NCBI GenBank assembly: GCA_035353175.1
Contig: DAOPZC010000015.1
Coordinates: 13,070 to 77,069 of the forward strand
Length of the DNA stretch: 64,000 bases
From: DAOPZC01 sp035353175
GTDB lineage: Bacteria > Verrucomicrobiota > Kiritimatiellia > RFP12 > UBA1067
Direction of reading: 5' to 3'
Part shown: positions 35,560-42,865 of the stretch, one piece after another
Layout: the number at the start of each line of letters is the position of its first letter
Position numbering within the stretch: the first letter of the stretch is position 1
Notes under the pieces: model-generated
Seen by the model: only the letters and a program-made list of their open reading frames with translations
What the model was told of the DNA's origin: nothing
Databases searched by the model: none
Made by a program: the position numbers and the translations under genes

Positions 35560-36174
35560 TCACGGCTGCACCCATTCACGCGTGCGTCTCACTTCCCAGC
35601 GTCCCGGCTGCCATTGCTTGATGCGGCGCCCGTATGCGTCGAAGGTTTCGATCCAGCAGCCTTCGACCCACACGCGGCTCTCGCGCTCTTGCCAATAGCC
35701 GCTCGGAGCCACGACGACAGGCGCCGGCGCGGCCACGACGACAGGCGCGGGCTCGGCCACCACGACGGGCGGCGGGGTCGGCGTCGGCACCCGCAGCGCG
35801 CCCATGACAAGACCGACGACAGCTCCTTCGGGGCTGGGCCCCGGTCCCGGTCCGGGCCCGAAAACAGGTCCCCTCGGAGCGTGCGGAGAGCCTCCGTGGT
35901 GATGCTCGGGGCCAGAGCTGAAGCCGGGGCCTCTCGGGGTTTGATGGCCGCCGCCGGATGGGGGGGTGCCCCCTCCCGGTCTGACCGAGTTGCCGCCGGG
36001 GGCCTGGGGGCTGCCGCCAGAGTGCTGTCCCTGTCCTGCGCCGCCGCCTTGATTTACCTCGGGGCGTTGTCCGGGCCCACCTTGAGGCCCGGGGGCTGCC
36101 GGCGCCGAACCCGCCGTTATCACACATGTCGCCGCAATCAATCCCCATAAAACCGTTTTGTTTGTGTTTTTCAT
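35560..36174 (-). CDS. Exported Pro/Gly-rich protein with YW-type C-terminal motifs
   Basis: This 204-residue protein has a signal peptide (MKNTNKTVLWGLIAATCVIT, cleaved near SAPAAP). A long disordered region rich in Gly, Pro, Gln and His follows. Next come tandem PAPVVVA repeats and a C-terminal motif SGYWQERESRVWVEGCWIE with PGRWEVRRTREW. Aromatic YW/RW repeats of this sort occur in many small periplasmic proteins of unknown role. The start at 36174 follows AAAGGA. An ORF starting at 36213 is an upstream extension. It is monocistronic, with its own terminator and a 266-nt upstream gap. Function unknown. Confidence 0.72.
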   Translation of the reverse strand: MKNTNKTVLWGLIAATCVITAGSAPAAPGPQGGPGQRPEVNQGGGAGQGQHSGGSPQAPGGNSVRPGGGTPPSGGGHQTPRGPGFSSGPEHHHGGSPHAPRGPVFGPGPGPGPSPEGAVVGLVMGALRVPTPTPPPVVVAEPAPVVVAAPAPVVVAPSGYWQERESRVWVEGCWIETFDAYGRRIKQWQPGRWEVRRTREWVQP

Positions 36175-36233
36175 GGTGCTTCCTTTCTGACGCGCCGGAA
36201 TGGCTCCTTCCATTCACTGCCGCATCTCTTAAA

Positions 36234-36252
36234 CAACCGCATTAAACGGTTG
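36234..36252. promoter_or_regulatory. Inverted repeat upstream of the Pro/Gly-rich gene
   Basis: CAACCG and CGGTTG arms surround CATTAAA in an AT-rich 266-nt divergent gap (36175-36440) between this gene and pyrF. It could be an operator or leader hairpin. No clear -35/-10 pair was found in the gap. Confidence 0.35.
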
Positions 36253-36440
36253 CTTAATCACTTTATTGCCTTGGACCGTTTATATTATTCATCTTTTTTG
36301 AAGAGTCCGCAAGAGGGGGCGTGATATTCCAGCCAAAAGGAGATTTTGGACCAGAGAATGGCGAGCATCGGATCGAGATTGCTTATTGCCGACGCCGGCG
36401 GTTTTTGGCTTAATACGCGGCAAAGCAAAGGATTTGATGT

Positions 36441-37136
36441 ATGGCAGAACTGATTGTCGCTCTCGATGTCTCCTCGACCGCCGAAGTCGAAAATACCGTT
36501 GACCGTCTCGGCGCGGCGGTTTCATTCTACAAAATCGGGCTGGAACTTTTCAGCGCGGAGGGTCCGGATGTCGTCCGCGCCGTCAAAAGCCGCGGCAAAA
36601 AGGTCTTCTTGGATCTGAAGCTGCACGATATTCCGCGCACCGTGGAGCGCGCGGTCAAAGCGGGTGCGGCGTTGGGCGTAGACCTGATGACCATCCACGC
36701 ATCGGGCTGCAAAACCATGATCCGGGCGGCCAAGGACGCGGCTCTTTCCTGCGGCCCGAACGCGCCCAGAATCTTGGCGGTGACCGTTCTGACCAGCCTC
36801 GACCAGTCCGACCTCGGCGATCTCGGGGTTAACCGCGAGATGAAGGCCCAGGTTGAGGCATTGGGCTTGCTCGCGTGCGGGAACGGCGCGGACGGCATTG
36901 TCTGCTCGCCCAAAGAAGTGGCCAACATGCGCGCGGTGCTCGGGCCCCGGGCGCTGCTGGTGACGCCGGGGGTGCGTCCGTCCGGAGCCGCCGTCGGCGA
37001 CCAGAAACGCGTGGCGACGCCTGGCCAGGCCGTGGCGGACGGGTCAACGCACCTGGTGGTCGGGCGCCCCATCCTCGAGGCGGTCGATCCCGCCGCCGCC
37101 GCGCGGGCGATCATCGCCGAGATGGCGGGCGTGTGA
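36441..37136 (+). CDS. pyrF: Orotidine 5'-phosphate decarboxylase
   Basis: PyrF converts OMP to UMP, the last step of pyrimidine synthesis. The 231-residue protein has LIVALDVSS at the N terminus. The catalytic array VFLDLKLHDIPRTV (Asp-x-Lys-x-x-Asp type) follows, then DLMTIHASGCKTM and the phosphate-binding end LVVGRPIL. AAAGGA precedes the ATG. It converges on a permease gene with only 5 nt between stops and no obvious terminator. Confidence 0.96.
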   Translation: MAELIVALDVSSTAEVENTVDRLGAAVSFYKIGLELFSAEGPDVVRAVKSRGKKVFLDLKLHDIPRTVERAVKAGAALGVDLMTIHASGCKTMIRAAKDAALSCGPNAPRILAVTVLTSLDQSDLGDLGVNREMKAQVEALGLLACGNGADGIVCSPKEVANMRAVLGPRALLVTPGVRPSGAAVGDQKRVATPGQAVADGSTHLVVGRPILEAVDPAAAARAIIAEMAGV

Positions 37137-37141
37137 CGGGC

Positions 37142-38377
37142 TTAACGCATCAGCAGCAGCCAGACGAAAAGCACGCCCAGCGAGGCGAGGGTAACCGGCA
37201 CGCCCGCGCGGGCGTGTTCCCTGAAGCTCAGCGACACGCCCTGCCGCTGCGCCTGCTCGATCACGATCAGGTTCGCGATGCTGCCGATCGTGATGAGGTT
37301 CCCGGCGAACGTGCTCGACAGGGCCAGCACGTACCAGGACTCGTTGCCGGCACCTTCCAGAAAGCGCACCAGCAGCATGACGGCGGGCACATTGCTCACC
37401 AGATTGCTCAGCAGCGCACCCACGGCGGTCAGCGCGAAAGGGGCTGCGACGGTGATGCCGTGATTCGCCAGCCAGGACAGGGTACGTTCCGGGGTCCCGG
37501 TGGTTTCAATGCCGGCGATCACCACGAAGAGCCCGCAGAAGAGCATGATGAGGCTCCAGTCGATCAAGCCCAACAGCCGCCGCACGTCCATGCGGCGGCT
37601 GCACAGCAGAATCCCTCCGGCCGTCAGCGCGGTGATCTCGCGCGGCACACTCGTGAAGAAAAGCGCGATGACCCCCGCCATGACCAGCAGCCCCTTCCAC
37701 ATCTGCCAGGAGGGCTGGCCGTCGGTTTGAGGCCAAAGGTCTGAAGCCGGAGGAGACGGTTTTTCGCTGGCGAGCCGGCCGCGGTAGAGGAAGAGCAGGA
37801 TGCCATAGGCGGCGGCCATGGCCGCGAGCGTCGGTACGCTGCACCAGAGCAGGAAATGTCCGAAATGGAGCTTTCCCATCTGGCCGATCAGCATGTTTTG
37901 CGGATTGCCGATGAGGGTTGCCGCCGAACCGATGTTGCTGGAGCAGGCGAGGCCGATCAGATACGGCATGGGGTTCAGCCTAGCCCGCAGCACGGCCACG
38001 GTCAGGATCGGGGTGAAGGCGAGGCAGACGATGTCGTTGACCAACACCGCCGACAGAACGCCGCTCACCGCCATGAGCAGGAAGAGGAACCGTCTGGGGT
38101 GCGCCGTCAGTCGGCTGAGCGCCTCTGCGGCGCGCGCGTAAAACCCGCTCAAACGGAGCTGGGCCGAGACCAGCATCAGTCCGAACAGCAAGAGGAGCGT
38201 GGGCGCGTCGATCGAGGCGAGGGCGGATTTGAGCGGTAGCACGCCGGTCGTCACCATGGCGATCGCGCCCAGCAAAGCGATGCCGGTGCGGTCGATCGTC
38301 AGGCCCGGTACGCCGCCCGCCGCGATGCCGCAGTAGGTGATGCCGAAAATCATCCAGCAGGCCAGAGGGGTTGTCAT
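37142..38377 (-). CDS. SLC13/ArsB-like (ion transporter superfamily) permease
   Basis: This 411-residue inner-membrane protein has about eleven hydrophobic spans. The repeated motifs LVNDIVCLAFTPIL and GSAATLIGNPQNMLIG in the first half, and LVSNVPAVMLL with ITIGSIANLIVIEQA in the second half, mark the ion transporter superfamily (ArsB, CitM, NhaD, SLC13). Asn in each repeat lines the substrate site. It could carry an anion (sulfate, dicarboxylate or arsenite) or Na+/H+, and sequence does not decide. It has its own promoter (38386-38414). No arsenic genes are nearby. Confidence 0.85.
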   Translation of the reverse strand: MTTPLACWMIFGITYCGIAAGGVPGLTIDRTGIALLGAIAMVTTGVLPLKSALASIDAPTLLLLFGLMLVSAQLRLSGFYARAAEALSRLTAHPRRFLFLLMAVSGVLSAVLVNDIVCLAFTPILTVAVLRARLNPMPYLIGLACSSNIGSAATLIGNPQNMLIGQMGKLHFGHFLLWCSVPTLAAMAAAYGILLFLYRGRLASEKPSPPASDLWPQTDGQPSWQMWKGLLVMAGVIALFFTSVPREITALTAGGILLCSRRMDVRRLLGLIDWSLIMLFCGLFVVIAGIETTGTPERTLSWLANHGITVAAPFALTAVGALLSNLVSNVPAVMLLVRFLEGAGNESWYVLALSSTFAGNLITIGSIANLIVIEQAQRQGVSLSFREHARAGVPVTLASLGVLFVWLLLMR

Positions 38378-38385
38378 GCCCGCAT

Positions 38386-38414
38386 ATCATACCTGTCGGC
38401 CCGCGGTCCCGCAA
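38386..38414 (-). promoter_or_regulatory. Sigma-70-type promoter of the permease, predicting a leaderless mRNA
   Basis: On the minus strand TTGCGG (38409-38414) and TATGAT (38386-38391) are 17 nt apart. The -10 ends 8 nt before the permease ATG, with no ribosome site. Confidence 0.55.
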
Positions 38415-38471
38415 CCCCGTCCCGCTGCGGCGGGTGACGGCCGCGGCTCGGTCAAAACTCGGTTATTCCGG

Positions 38472-38500
38472 TTTACAGGAGGGGAGGGGTAAGGTAAAAT
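38472..38500 (+). promoter_or_regulatory. Strong promoter of the cupin-dhaKL-lsrF operon
   Basis: TTTACA (38472-38477) and TAAAAT (38495-38500) are 17 nt apart. The predicted ~60-nt leader contains a small hairpin (GCGCC/GGCGC, 38528-38543) before the ribosome site AAAGGA. Confidence 0.75.
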
Positions 38501-38565
38501 CATGAGATTACGATAAAAAATCGCTTAGCGCCGCATCAGGCGCGATCACGGGAAAGGATGGGTTG

Positions 38566-39300
38566 ATGAAAAAAACGAGTGTTGTTCCCAACGTGCTGGT
38601 CGGCATGATGGTTGCCGGTTTGGGCGCGGGGATGGTGGGGCTGACGACGGGGTGTTCGACGGCGTGTTGCGGATGCAAGGCTAACAAGGAGACGATCCAG
38701 ATGAAGAGCGCGGATTTCTATAAGGATGGGAAGTTCGATGGTGCGAAGGCCAAGCAGGCCTATTTCGACATGATGACCCGGTTCAACGTGCCGGTCTACG
38801 GCGCGCTGAAAAAGGACGACAATTTCTTTTGGGCGGTCGATTTCGCCAAGGGCGATTTCGCCTCGTTCGGCATGGGCGGCGTGATTTGGGTGAATGAGAA
38901 GGCGGAGGGCTATTTCGGGCATGAGATCTATCTGCTCCCGAACCAGAGCATCGCCGAACACCGCCATTTGCCCACGGCGGACAAGGACGGCAAGGCCATC
39001 CGCTGCAAGATCGAGAGTTGGCAGGTGCGCCACGGTTATGTGTATGGATTCAGCGAGGTCGGCGAGCCCAATCTCGACACGTATCCGGAAGCCAAGGCGA
39101 TGCTGTCCAAAGTCCAGATCCCGCACCTCAAGAGCGTGCATGTCGAGCGGTGGGAAGCCGATGGCTCGATCCACAAGCTGCCCGCGCCCGAGACGTGGCA
39201 CTTCATGATGGGCGGTAAGGACGGGGCGATTGTGACCGAGTACGCGACGTACCACGACGGCGCGGGCCTGCGTTTCTCGGTGCCGGGAGTGGGTTTCTAA
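38566..39300 (+). CDS. Cupin-fold lipoprotein, possible sugar isomerase
   Basis: This 244-residue protein has a lipoprotein signal with the lipobox LTTGC (Cys30), so it is probably membrane-anchored outside the cytoplasm. The mature part contains the metal-site pattern of cupins. HRH is in QSIAEHRHLP, Glu is in CKIESWQVRHG about 20 residues later, and a distal His is in ATYHDG. This spacing is similar to D-lyxose isomerase-type cupins, but the assignment is tentative. The start is the ATG behind AAAGGA. It is the first gene of the operon, 21 nt before the glyoxalase-like gene. An extracytoplasmic sugar isomerase would be unusual. Confidence 0.6.
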   Translation: MKKTSVVPNVLVGMMVAGLGAGMVGLTTGCSTACCGCKANKETIQMKSADFYKDGKFDGAKAKQAYFDMMTRFNVPVYGALKKDDNFFWAVDFAKGDFASFGMGGVIWVNEKAEGYFGHEIYLLPNQSIAEHRHLPTADKDGKAIRCKIESWQVRHGYVYGFSEVGEPNLDTYPEAKAMLSKVQIPHLKSVHVERWEADGSIHKLPAPETWHFMMGGKDGAIVTEYATYHDGAGLRFSVPGVGF

Positions 39301-39321
39301 GTTCAACAAGGGAGAGATGTC

Positions 39322-39633
39322 ATGACGTATCATCACACGGGGATTCCTGTTTTCGAGAAGATGGAAGGCATGATGTATGTGGAGCCGCTCAAGGTCTGGG
39401 TGACCGACGCGGGCGCGAGCCCGTACAAGGTGGAGTGGCTCTATTTTGAGCCGGACAGCCCGATGGCCGCCGCCATCCAGGGCGACACCCACGTGGCCTA
39501 CGTGGTCGAAAACATCGCCGAGGCCGTGAAGGGCAAGAGCGTCTTGTGGCCGGTCTGCGAGCCGATGCCGGGCCTGAAGATCGCGTTCATTTACGATCAA
39601 GGGCTGGCGGTCGAGCTGATGCAGTTGGGCTGA
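39322..39633 (+). CDS. Small glyoxalase/VOC-like protein
   Basis: This 103-residue cytoplasmic protein has no signal. It carries strands and turns like a single glyoxalase/VOC half: HHTGIPVFEKMEGMMYVE, then DTHVAYVVENIAE, then LKIAFIYDQGLAVELMQL. The C-terminal Glu before LMQL fits a metal ligand of that fold. GGGAGAG precedes the ATG. It is second in the operon with DhaK, DhaL and LsrF. It could act on a dicarbonyl or enol sugar intermediate. The reaction is unknown. Confidence 0.62.
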   Translation: MTYHHTGIPVFEKMEGMMYVEPLKVWVTDAGASPYKVEWLYFEPDSPMAAAIQGDTHVAYVVENIAEAVKGKSVLWPVCEPMPGLKIAFIYDQGLAVELMQLG

Positions 39634-39734
39634 GCGATACACTCGAAATGCGGGAGCGCTCATTTTCGCGGGCCGGACGTGCGGCCAGTGACTGGGTCTC
39701 CCGCCGATCAACCGAAGAGAAAAGGATTTATATC

Positions 39735-40733
39735 ATGCCGATGAAGAAGTTTATCAATGATCCGGCAAATCTGACCAAGGAGTTGCTGGAAGGACTGACG
39801 ATGTGTTACAGCGGCAAGGTCAAGCTGGTGAACGAGAAGATCGTGGCCCGCGCAGTGCCGAAAGATCAGGGGAAGGTTGCGATCGTCACGCTGGGCGGCG
39901 CGGGGCACGAGCCGGCGCTGAGCGGCTTTGTGGGCGAGGGCATGCTCGACGCGAGCGTGGTCGGCGACATCTTTGCCGCGCCGGGGGCGCCGAAAGTGCT
40001 GGAGGCCCTGCGCATGTTCAAGCGCGATGCCGGCATTCTTTTGGTGACGCTGAACCACGCGGGCGACCGCATGAGCGCGAGCAAGGCGCTGCGCGACGCC
40101 CAGAAAGAGGGCATCAAAGTCCGCGAGATCGTGACGCACGAGGACATCAGCGCGGGGATCGACATCGATCCCGAGGAGAAACGCGGCTTGGCCGGATGCA
40201 TCCCCCTTTACAAGGTGATCGGCGCGGCGGCCGAGGCGGGCAAGAGCCTGGACGAGGTCGCGGAGATCGGCGAGCGCTTCAACCAGCAGATGGCGACGCT
40301 GGCCGTGGCGATGACCGGCTGCACGCATCCGCAGAACGGCGGCACGATCGCGGTGCTGCCCGACGACGAGATGGAAATCGGCATGGGCCAGCACGGCGAG
40401 GCCGGCGGCGGCCGCACGAAGATCCTCACGGCGGATGAGACCGCCGCGCGCATGATCGAGCCGCTCGTCAAGGCGACCGGCGTGAAGGCGGGCGACACCG
40501 CGCTGCTGATCATCAACGGCGTCGGCGCGACCACGCTGATGGAGATGCTGATCGTCTATCGCAAGGCGGCCCAGCTGTTGGCCGCGAAGGGCGTGAAAGT
40601 CACTCCCGGCGCGTGCGGCGAATATCTGACCGTGCAGGAGATGGCCGGTTTCCAGATGATCCTCTGCAAGCTGGACGCGGACCACGCGGAGTATCTGAAG
40701 GCGACGGCCCGCACCCCGTATTGGACCGCGTAG
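39735..40733 (+). CDS. dhaK: Dihydroxyacetone kinase subunit DhaK
   Basis: DhaK binds dihydroxyacetone (or a related short ketose) covalently through His for phosphorylation. The 332-residue protein has KKFINDPANL, VTLGGAGHEPALSGFVG (substrate region), then MEIGMGQHGEAGGG in which His220 is the hemiaminal His. The length and both motifs match stand-alone DhaK. The start at 39735 follows GAAAAGGA. The next gene is DhaL. No DhaM is present, so the phosphoryl donor is not clear. It is third in the operon, with a 101-nt gap before it. Confidence 0.9.
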   Translation: MPMKKFINDPANLTKELLEGLTMCYSGKVKLVNEKIVARAVPKDQGKVAIVTLGGAGHEPALSGFVGEGMLDASVVGDIFAAPGAPKVLEALRMFKRDAGILLVTLNHAGDRMSASKALRDAQKEGIKVREIVTHEDISAGIDIDPEEKRGLAGCIPLYKVIGAAAEAGKSLDEVAEIGERFNQQMATLAVAMTGCTHPQNGGTIAVLPDDEMEIGMGQHGEAGGGRTKILTADETAARMIEPLVKATGVKAGDTALLIINGVGATTLMEMLIVYRKAAQLLAAKGVKVTPGACGEYLTVQEMAGFQMILCKLDADHAEYLKATARTPYWTA

Positions 40734-40744
40734 CGCAGTGATCA

Positions 40745-40819
40745 TTTAGGAGTTAGGATTTAGGAGTTGGAATGCGTTCCTCTCAGACTCCTAAATCCTC
40801 CTTCCTGGATCCTAAATCC
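40745..40819. repeat. Nested direct and inverted repeats between dhaK and dhaL
   Basis: TTTAGGAGTT occurs twice (40745-40754, 40759-40768) and TCCTAAATCC twice (40789-40798, 40810-40819). Perfect 13-bp inverted arms AGGATTTAGGAGT (40755-40767) and ACTCCTAAATCCT (40787-40799) can form a hairpin with a 19-nt loop. It may modulate dhaL expression or be a remnant of an intergenic repeat family. Confidence 0.8.
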
Positions 40820-40831
40820 CAAGAGGTGCTT

Positions 40832-41443
40832 GTGCTGACGATTCAGAACTTCAAGACGATGATCGCCGCGGCCGGCGACGATATCCGCGCGGGCGAAAAA
40901 AAATTCTCCGAGCTGGATGCCGCTGCGGGCGGCGACGGCGATCATGGGACCGCGATCGTGACGGCTTTCAACGCGATGGCCAAAGCCGACGGCGCGGATT
41001 TCAAGAGCTATCTCAAGGCCTTGAGCGACGCTCTTCAGAACGAGGCGTGCGGCTCGACCAGCACGCTTTACGGCTCGTGGCTGCAGGGCATGAGCGATAC
41101 GGCTCCGGAGGGCGCGGCGGAACTCGACGCGGCGACGCTCGCCAAGGTCTTCAACGGAGGCCTCGAAGAACTCGGCTTCGTCACGCGCGCCCGCGTGGGC
41201 GACAAAACATTGATGGATGCGCTCATGCCCGCGACGGAGGCGCTGTCGTCGGCGCAGGCGGACGGCGTCGCCGCGATGTTCGGCAAGGCCGCCGATGCGG
41301 CTAAGAAGGGCGCGGAGGCCACCTGTGCAATGCGCGCCAAGTTCGGTCGCGCGAAGAACCTCGGCGACCGTTCGATCGGCCCGTGTGACGCGGGTGCCGC
41401 CTCCATGGCGTGCATCTTCGCCGCATTTGCGAAGTCGGTGTAG
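40832..41443 (+). CDS. dhaL: Dihydroxyacetone kinase subunit DhaL
   Basis: DhaL is the nucleotide-binding subunit that phosphorylates the ketose held by DhaK. The 203-residue product has GGDGDHGTA, the Asp-rich Mg site, then CGSTSTLYG, GDKTLMDALMPA and RSIGPCDAGAASM. The family normally has a one-residue shorter Asp loop and HQDPGA near the end, so this copy is somewhat divergent. The start is GTG at 40832 with AAGAGG 5 nt before. The longer frame from 40772 would begin inside the repeat hairpin. It is 23 nt from the lsrF-like gene. Confidence 0.86.
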   Translation: MLTIQNFKTMIAAAGDDIRAGEKKFSELDAAAGGDGDHGTAIVTAFNAMAKADGADFKSYLKALSDALQNEACGSTSTLYGSWLQGMSDTAPEGAAELDAATLAKVFNGGLEELGFVTRARVGDKTLMDALMPATEALSSAQADGVAAMFGKAADAAKKGAEATCAMRAKFGRAKNLGDRSIGPCDAGAASMACIFAAFAKSV

Positions 41444-41466
41444 GAAAGGGAATAAGGAGTTTTATC

Positions 41467-42336
41467 ATGGCTGATTTGGATGACATTCGCGATGGCAAGA
41501 ACTACGGCATCGGCGAAGCGCAGAAGTGTGAGGGATTTTTTCTCAAGGGCTCGGGCAATCTCGACTGGGGCATGAAGGACCGTCTCAGCCGCATTTTCAA
41601 CCCGGCGACGGGCAAGAGCGTGATGCTGGCGTTCGACCACGGTTTCATCATGGGGCCGACCTCGGGCGTCGAGCGTATCGATCTGGGCATTTTGCCGCTG
41701 ATCGAATTTGCGGATTGCCTGATGTGCGCCCGCGGCGTGCTGCGCTCGCTGGTGCCGCCGAGCAGCCGCAAGCCGGTCTGCCTGCGCTCCGATGCGGGCA
41801 CCTCGATCCTGACCGAGCTCAACAACAACGTCGTCATCGACGTCCAGGACGCGGTGAAGCTGAACGCGTCGGCGATGGCGGTGATGGTGGCGATCGGCGA
41901 CCACAAGTACGAGGCGCAGACCGTGGCGAACCTCTATCAGGCGGTGGATGCCGGGCAGGCGTACGGCATTCCTGTCATGGGCGTGACCGCGGTTGGCAAG
42001 GACATGGTGCGCGATGCGCGCTACTTCGGCCTGGCTTCGCGGATCTGCGCGGAGAACGGCGCGAACATCGTCAAGACCTACTATACCGAAGGGTTCGAAA
42101 AGGTCGTGTCGTGCTGCCCCGTGCCGATCGTGATCGCGGGCGGCAAGAAGCTGCCGGAGCTGGAAGCGCTGGAACTGGCCTACAGGGCGATCCAGAGCGG
42201 CGCTGCGGGCGTCGACATGGGGCGCAACGTCTTCCAGTCGGAGAAGCCCACGGCGATGATTCAGGCGGTCTCGGCGGTTGTCCACAAGGGCATGAAGCCG
42301 GCCGAGGCTTTCCAGATGTTCAACGATCTGCAGTAG
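41467..42336 (+). CDS. LsrF-type aldolase/thiolase
   Basis: This protein is highly similar over its whole 289 residues to E. coli LsrF, which cleaves phospho-AI-2-derived 3-hydroxy-5-phosphonooxypentane-2,4-dione with CoA into acetyl-CoA and DHAP. It begins MADLDDIRDGKNYGIG. LAFDHGFIMGPTSG and CARGVLRS follow. Lys203 is in NIVKTYYTEG, the same number as the Schiff-base Lys reported for LsrF. VIAGGKKLPELEALELA and GVDMGRNVFQSE are phosphate-binding. AAGGAG precedes the ATG. No other lsr gene is in view, so it may instead serve as an aldolase for a DhaK/DhaL product. It is the last gene before the terminator. Confidence 0.88.
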   Translation: MADLDDIRDGKNYGIGEAQKCEGFFLKGSGNLDWGMKDRLSRIFNPATGKSVMLAFDHGFIMGPTSGVERIDLGILPLIEFADCLMCARGVLRSLVPPSSRKPVCLRSDAGTSILTELNNNVVIDVQDAVKLNASAMAVMVAIGDHKYEAQTVANLYQAVDAGQAYGIPVMGVTAVGKDMVRDARYFGLASRICAENGANIVKTYYTEGFEKVVSCCPVPIVIAGGKKLPELEALELAYRAIQSGAAGVDMGRNVFQSEKPTAMIQAVSAVVHKGMKPAEAFQMFNDLQ

Positions 42337-42372
42337 GCGGATCGGCCTCTGCCCGCAGAGGGAACACAACGG

Positions 42373-42408
42373 GGAGGGCTCCGCGGTCACGCGGAGCCCT
42401 CCTGTTTT
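42373..42408 (+). terminator. Terminator of the cupin-dhaKL-lsrF operon
   Basis: A perfect 13-bp GC-rich stem (GGAGGGCTCCGCG with CGCGGAGCCCTCC, loop GTCA) is followed by TGTTTT. It overlaps the end of the converging acetyltransferase gene. Confidence 0.88.
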
Positions 42409-42853
42409 AGATGACGATCCGATACGGGGTCATGTGAGAGAGAACAAAACCGTGGCGTGTGTAGAAACGTTGCGCGCCCGCGTTGATGTTGTCCGTCAGC
42501 AGAGTGATGCGCCGGTAGCCGCCGCCCCGCGCAAATTCGACGGCGTGTTCCAGCAGGGCTGAACCGTAACCCCGATTGCGGAATCCGGACCGTATGATCA
42601 GGTCTTCGAGCAAAAGGACATCCCCTCCGCAGACGGTGCTGACGAGGAATTGGACGCTGACCATTCCGAGAAGCTCGGAGCCGTTGCGGAGCACAAAGAC
42701 CCGACCGCGCTGGGGGTTGCCGACCAACAGGTTGAGCGCGCTCCTTTGCTTCGCGAGATCAGGCATGAATTCCGTCTCGATGGTGAAAAGTAAACCGAGC
42801 AAATCGCACAGTTGCGGAATGTCAGAATGGGTTGCGTCGTCGAGCGAGATCAT
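42407..42853 (-). CDS. GNAT family N-acetyltransferase
   Basis: This acetyl-CoA-dependent acetyltransferase has an unknown acceptor. The 148-residue protein has the GNAT core. VLRNGSELLGMVSVQFL is strand 2-3. LEDLIIRSGFRNRGYGSALL carries the RxxGxG acetyl-CoA loop, and RITLLTDNINAGAQRFYTRHGF is motif B. GGAGGAAA precedes the ATG. It starts 13 nt after the NifA-like regulator on the same strand, so they may be co-transcribed. Confidence 0.86.
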   Translation of the reverse strand: MISLDDATHSDIPQLCDLLGLLFTIETEFMPDLAKQRSALNLLVGNPQRGRVFVLRNGSELLGMVSVQFLVSTVCGGDVLLLEDLIIRSGFRNRGYGSALLEHAVEFARGGGYRRITLLTDNINAGAQRFYTRHGFVLSHMTPYRIVI

Positions 42854-42865
42854 GGTTTCCTCCCG

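Noticed and set aside
36175..36440. Riboswitch or small RNA in the gap upstream of pyrF
   Set aside because: Only one short inverted repeat and AT-rich sequence are visible. No known riboswitch core could be recognised by eye.
40745..40819. Possible short CRISPR array
   Set aside because: The repeats are only 10-13 nt, irregularly spaced and partly inverted, with no spacers or cas genes.
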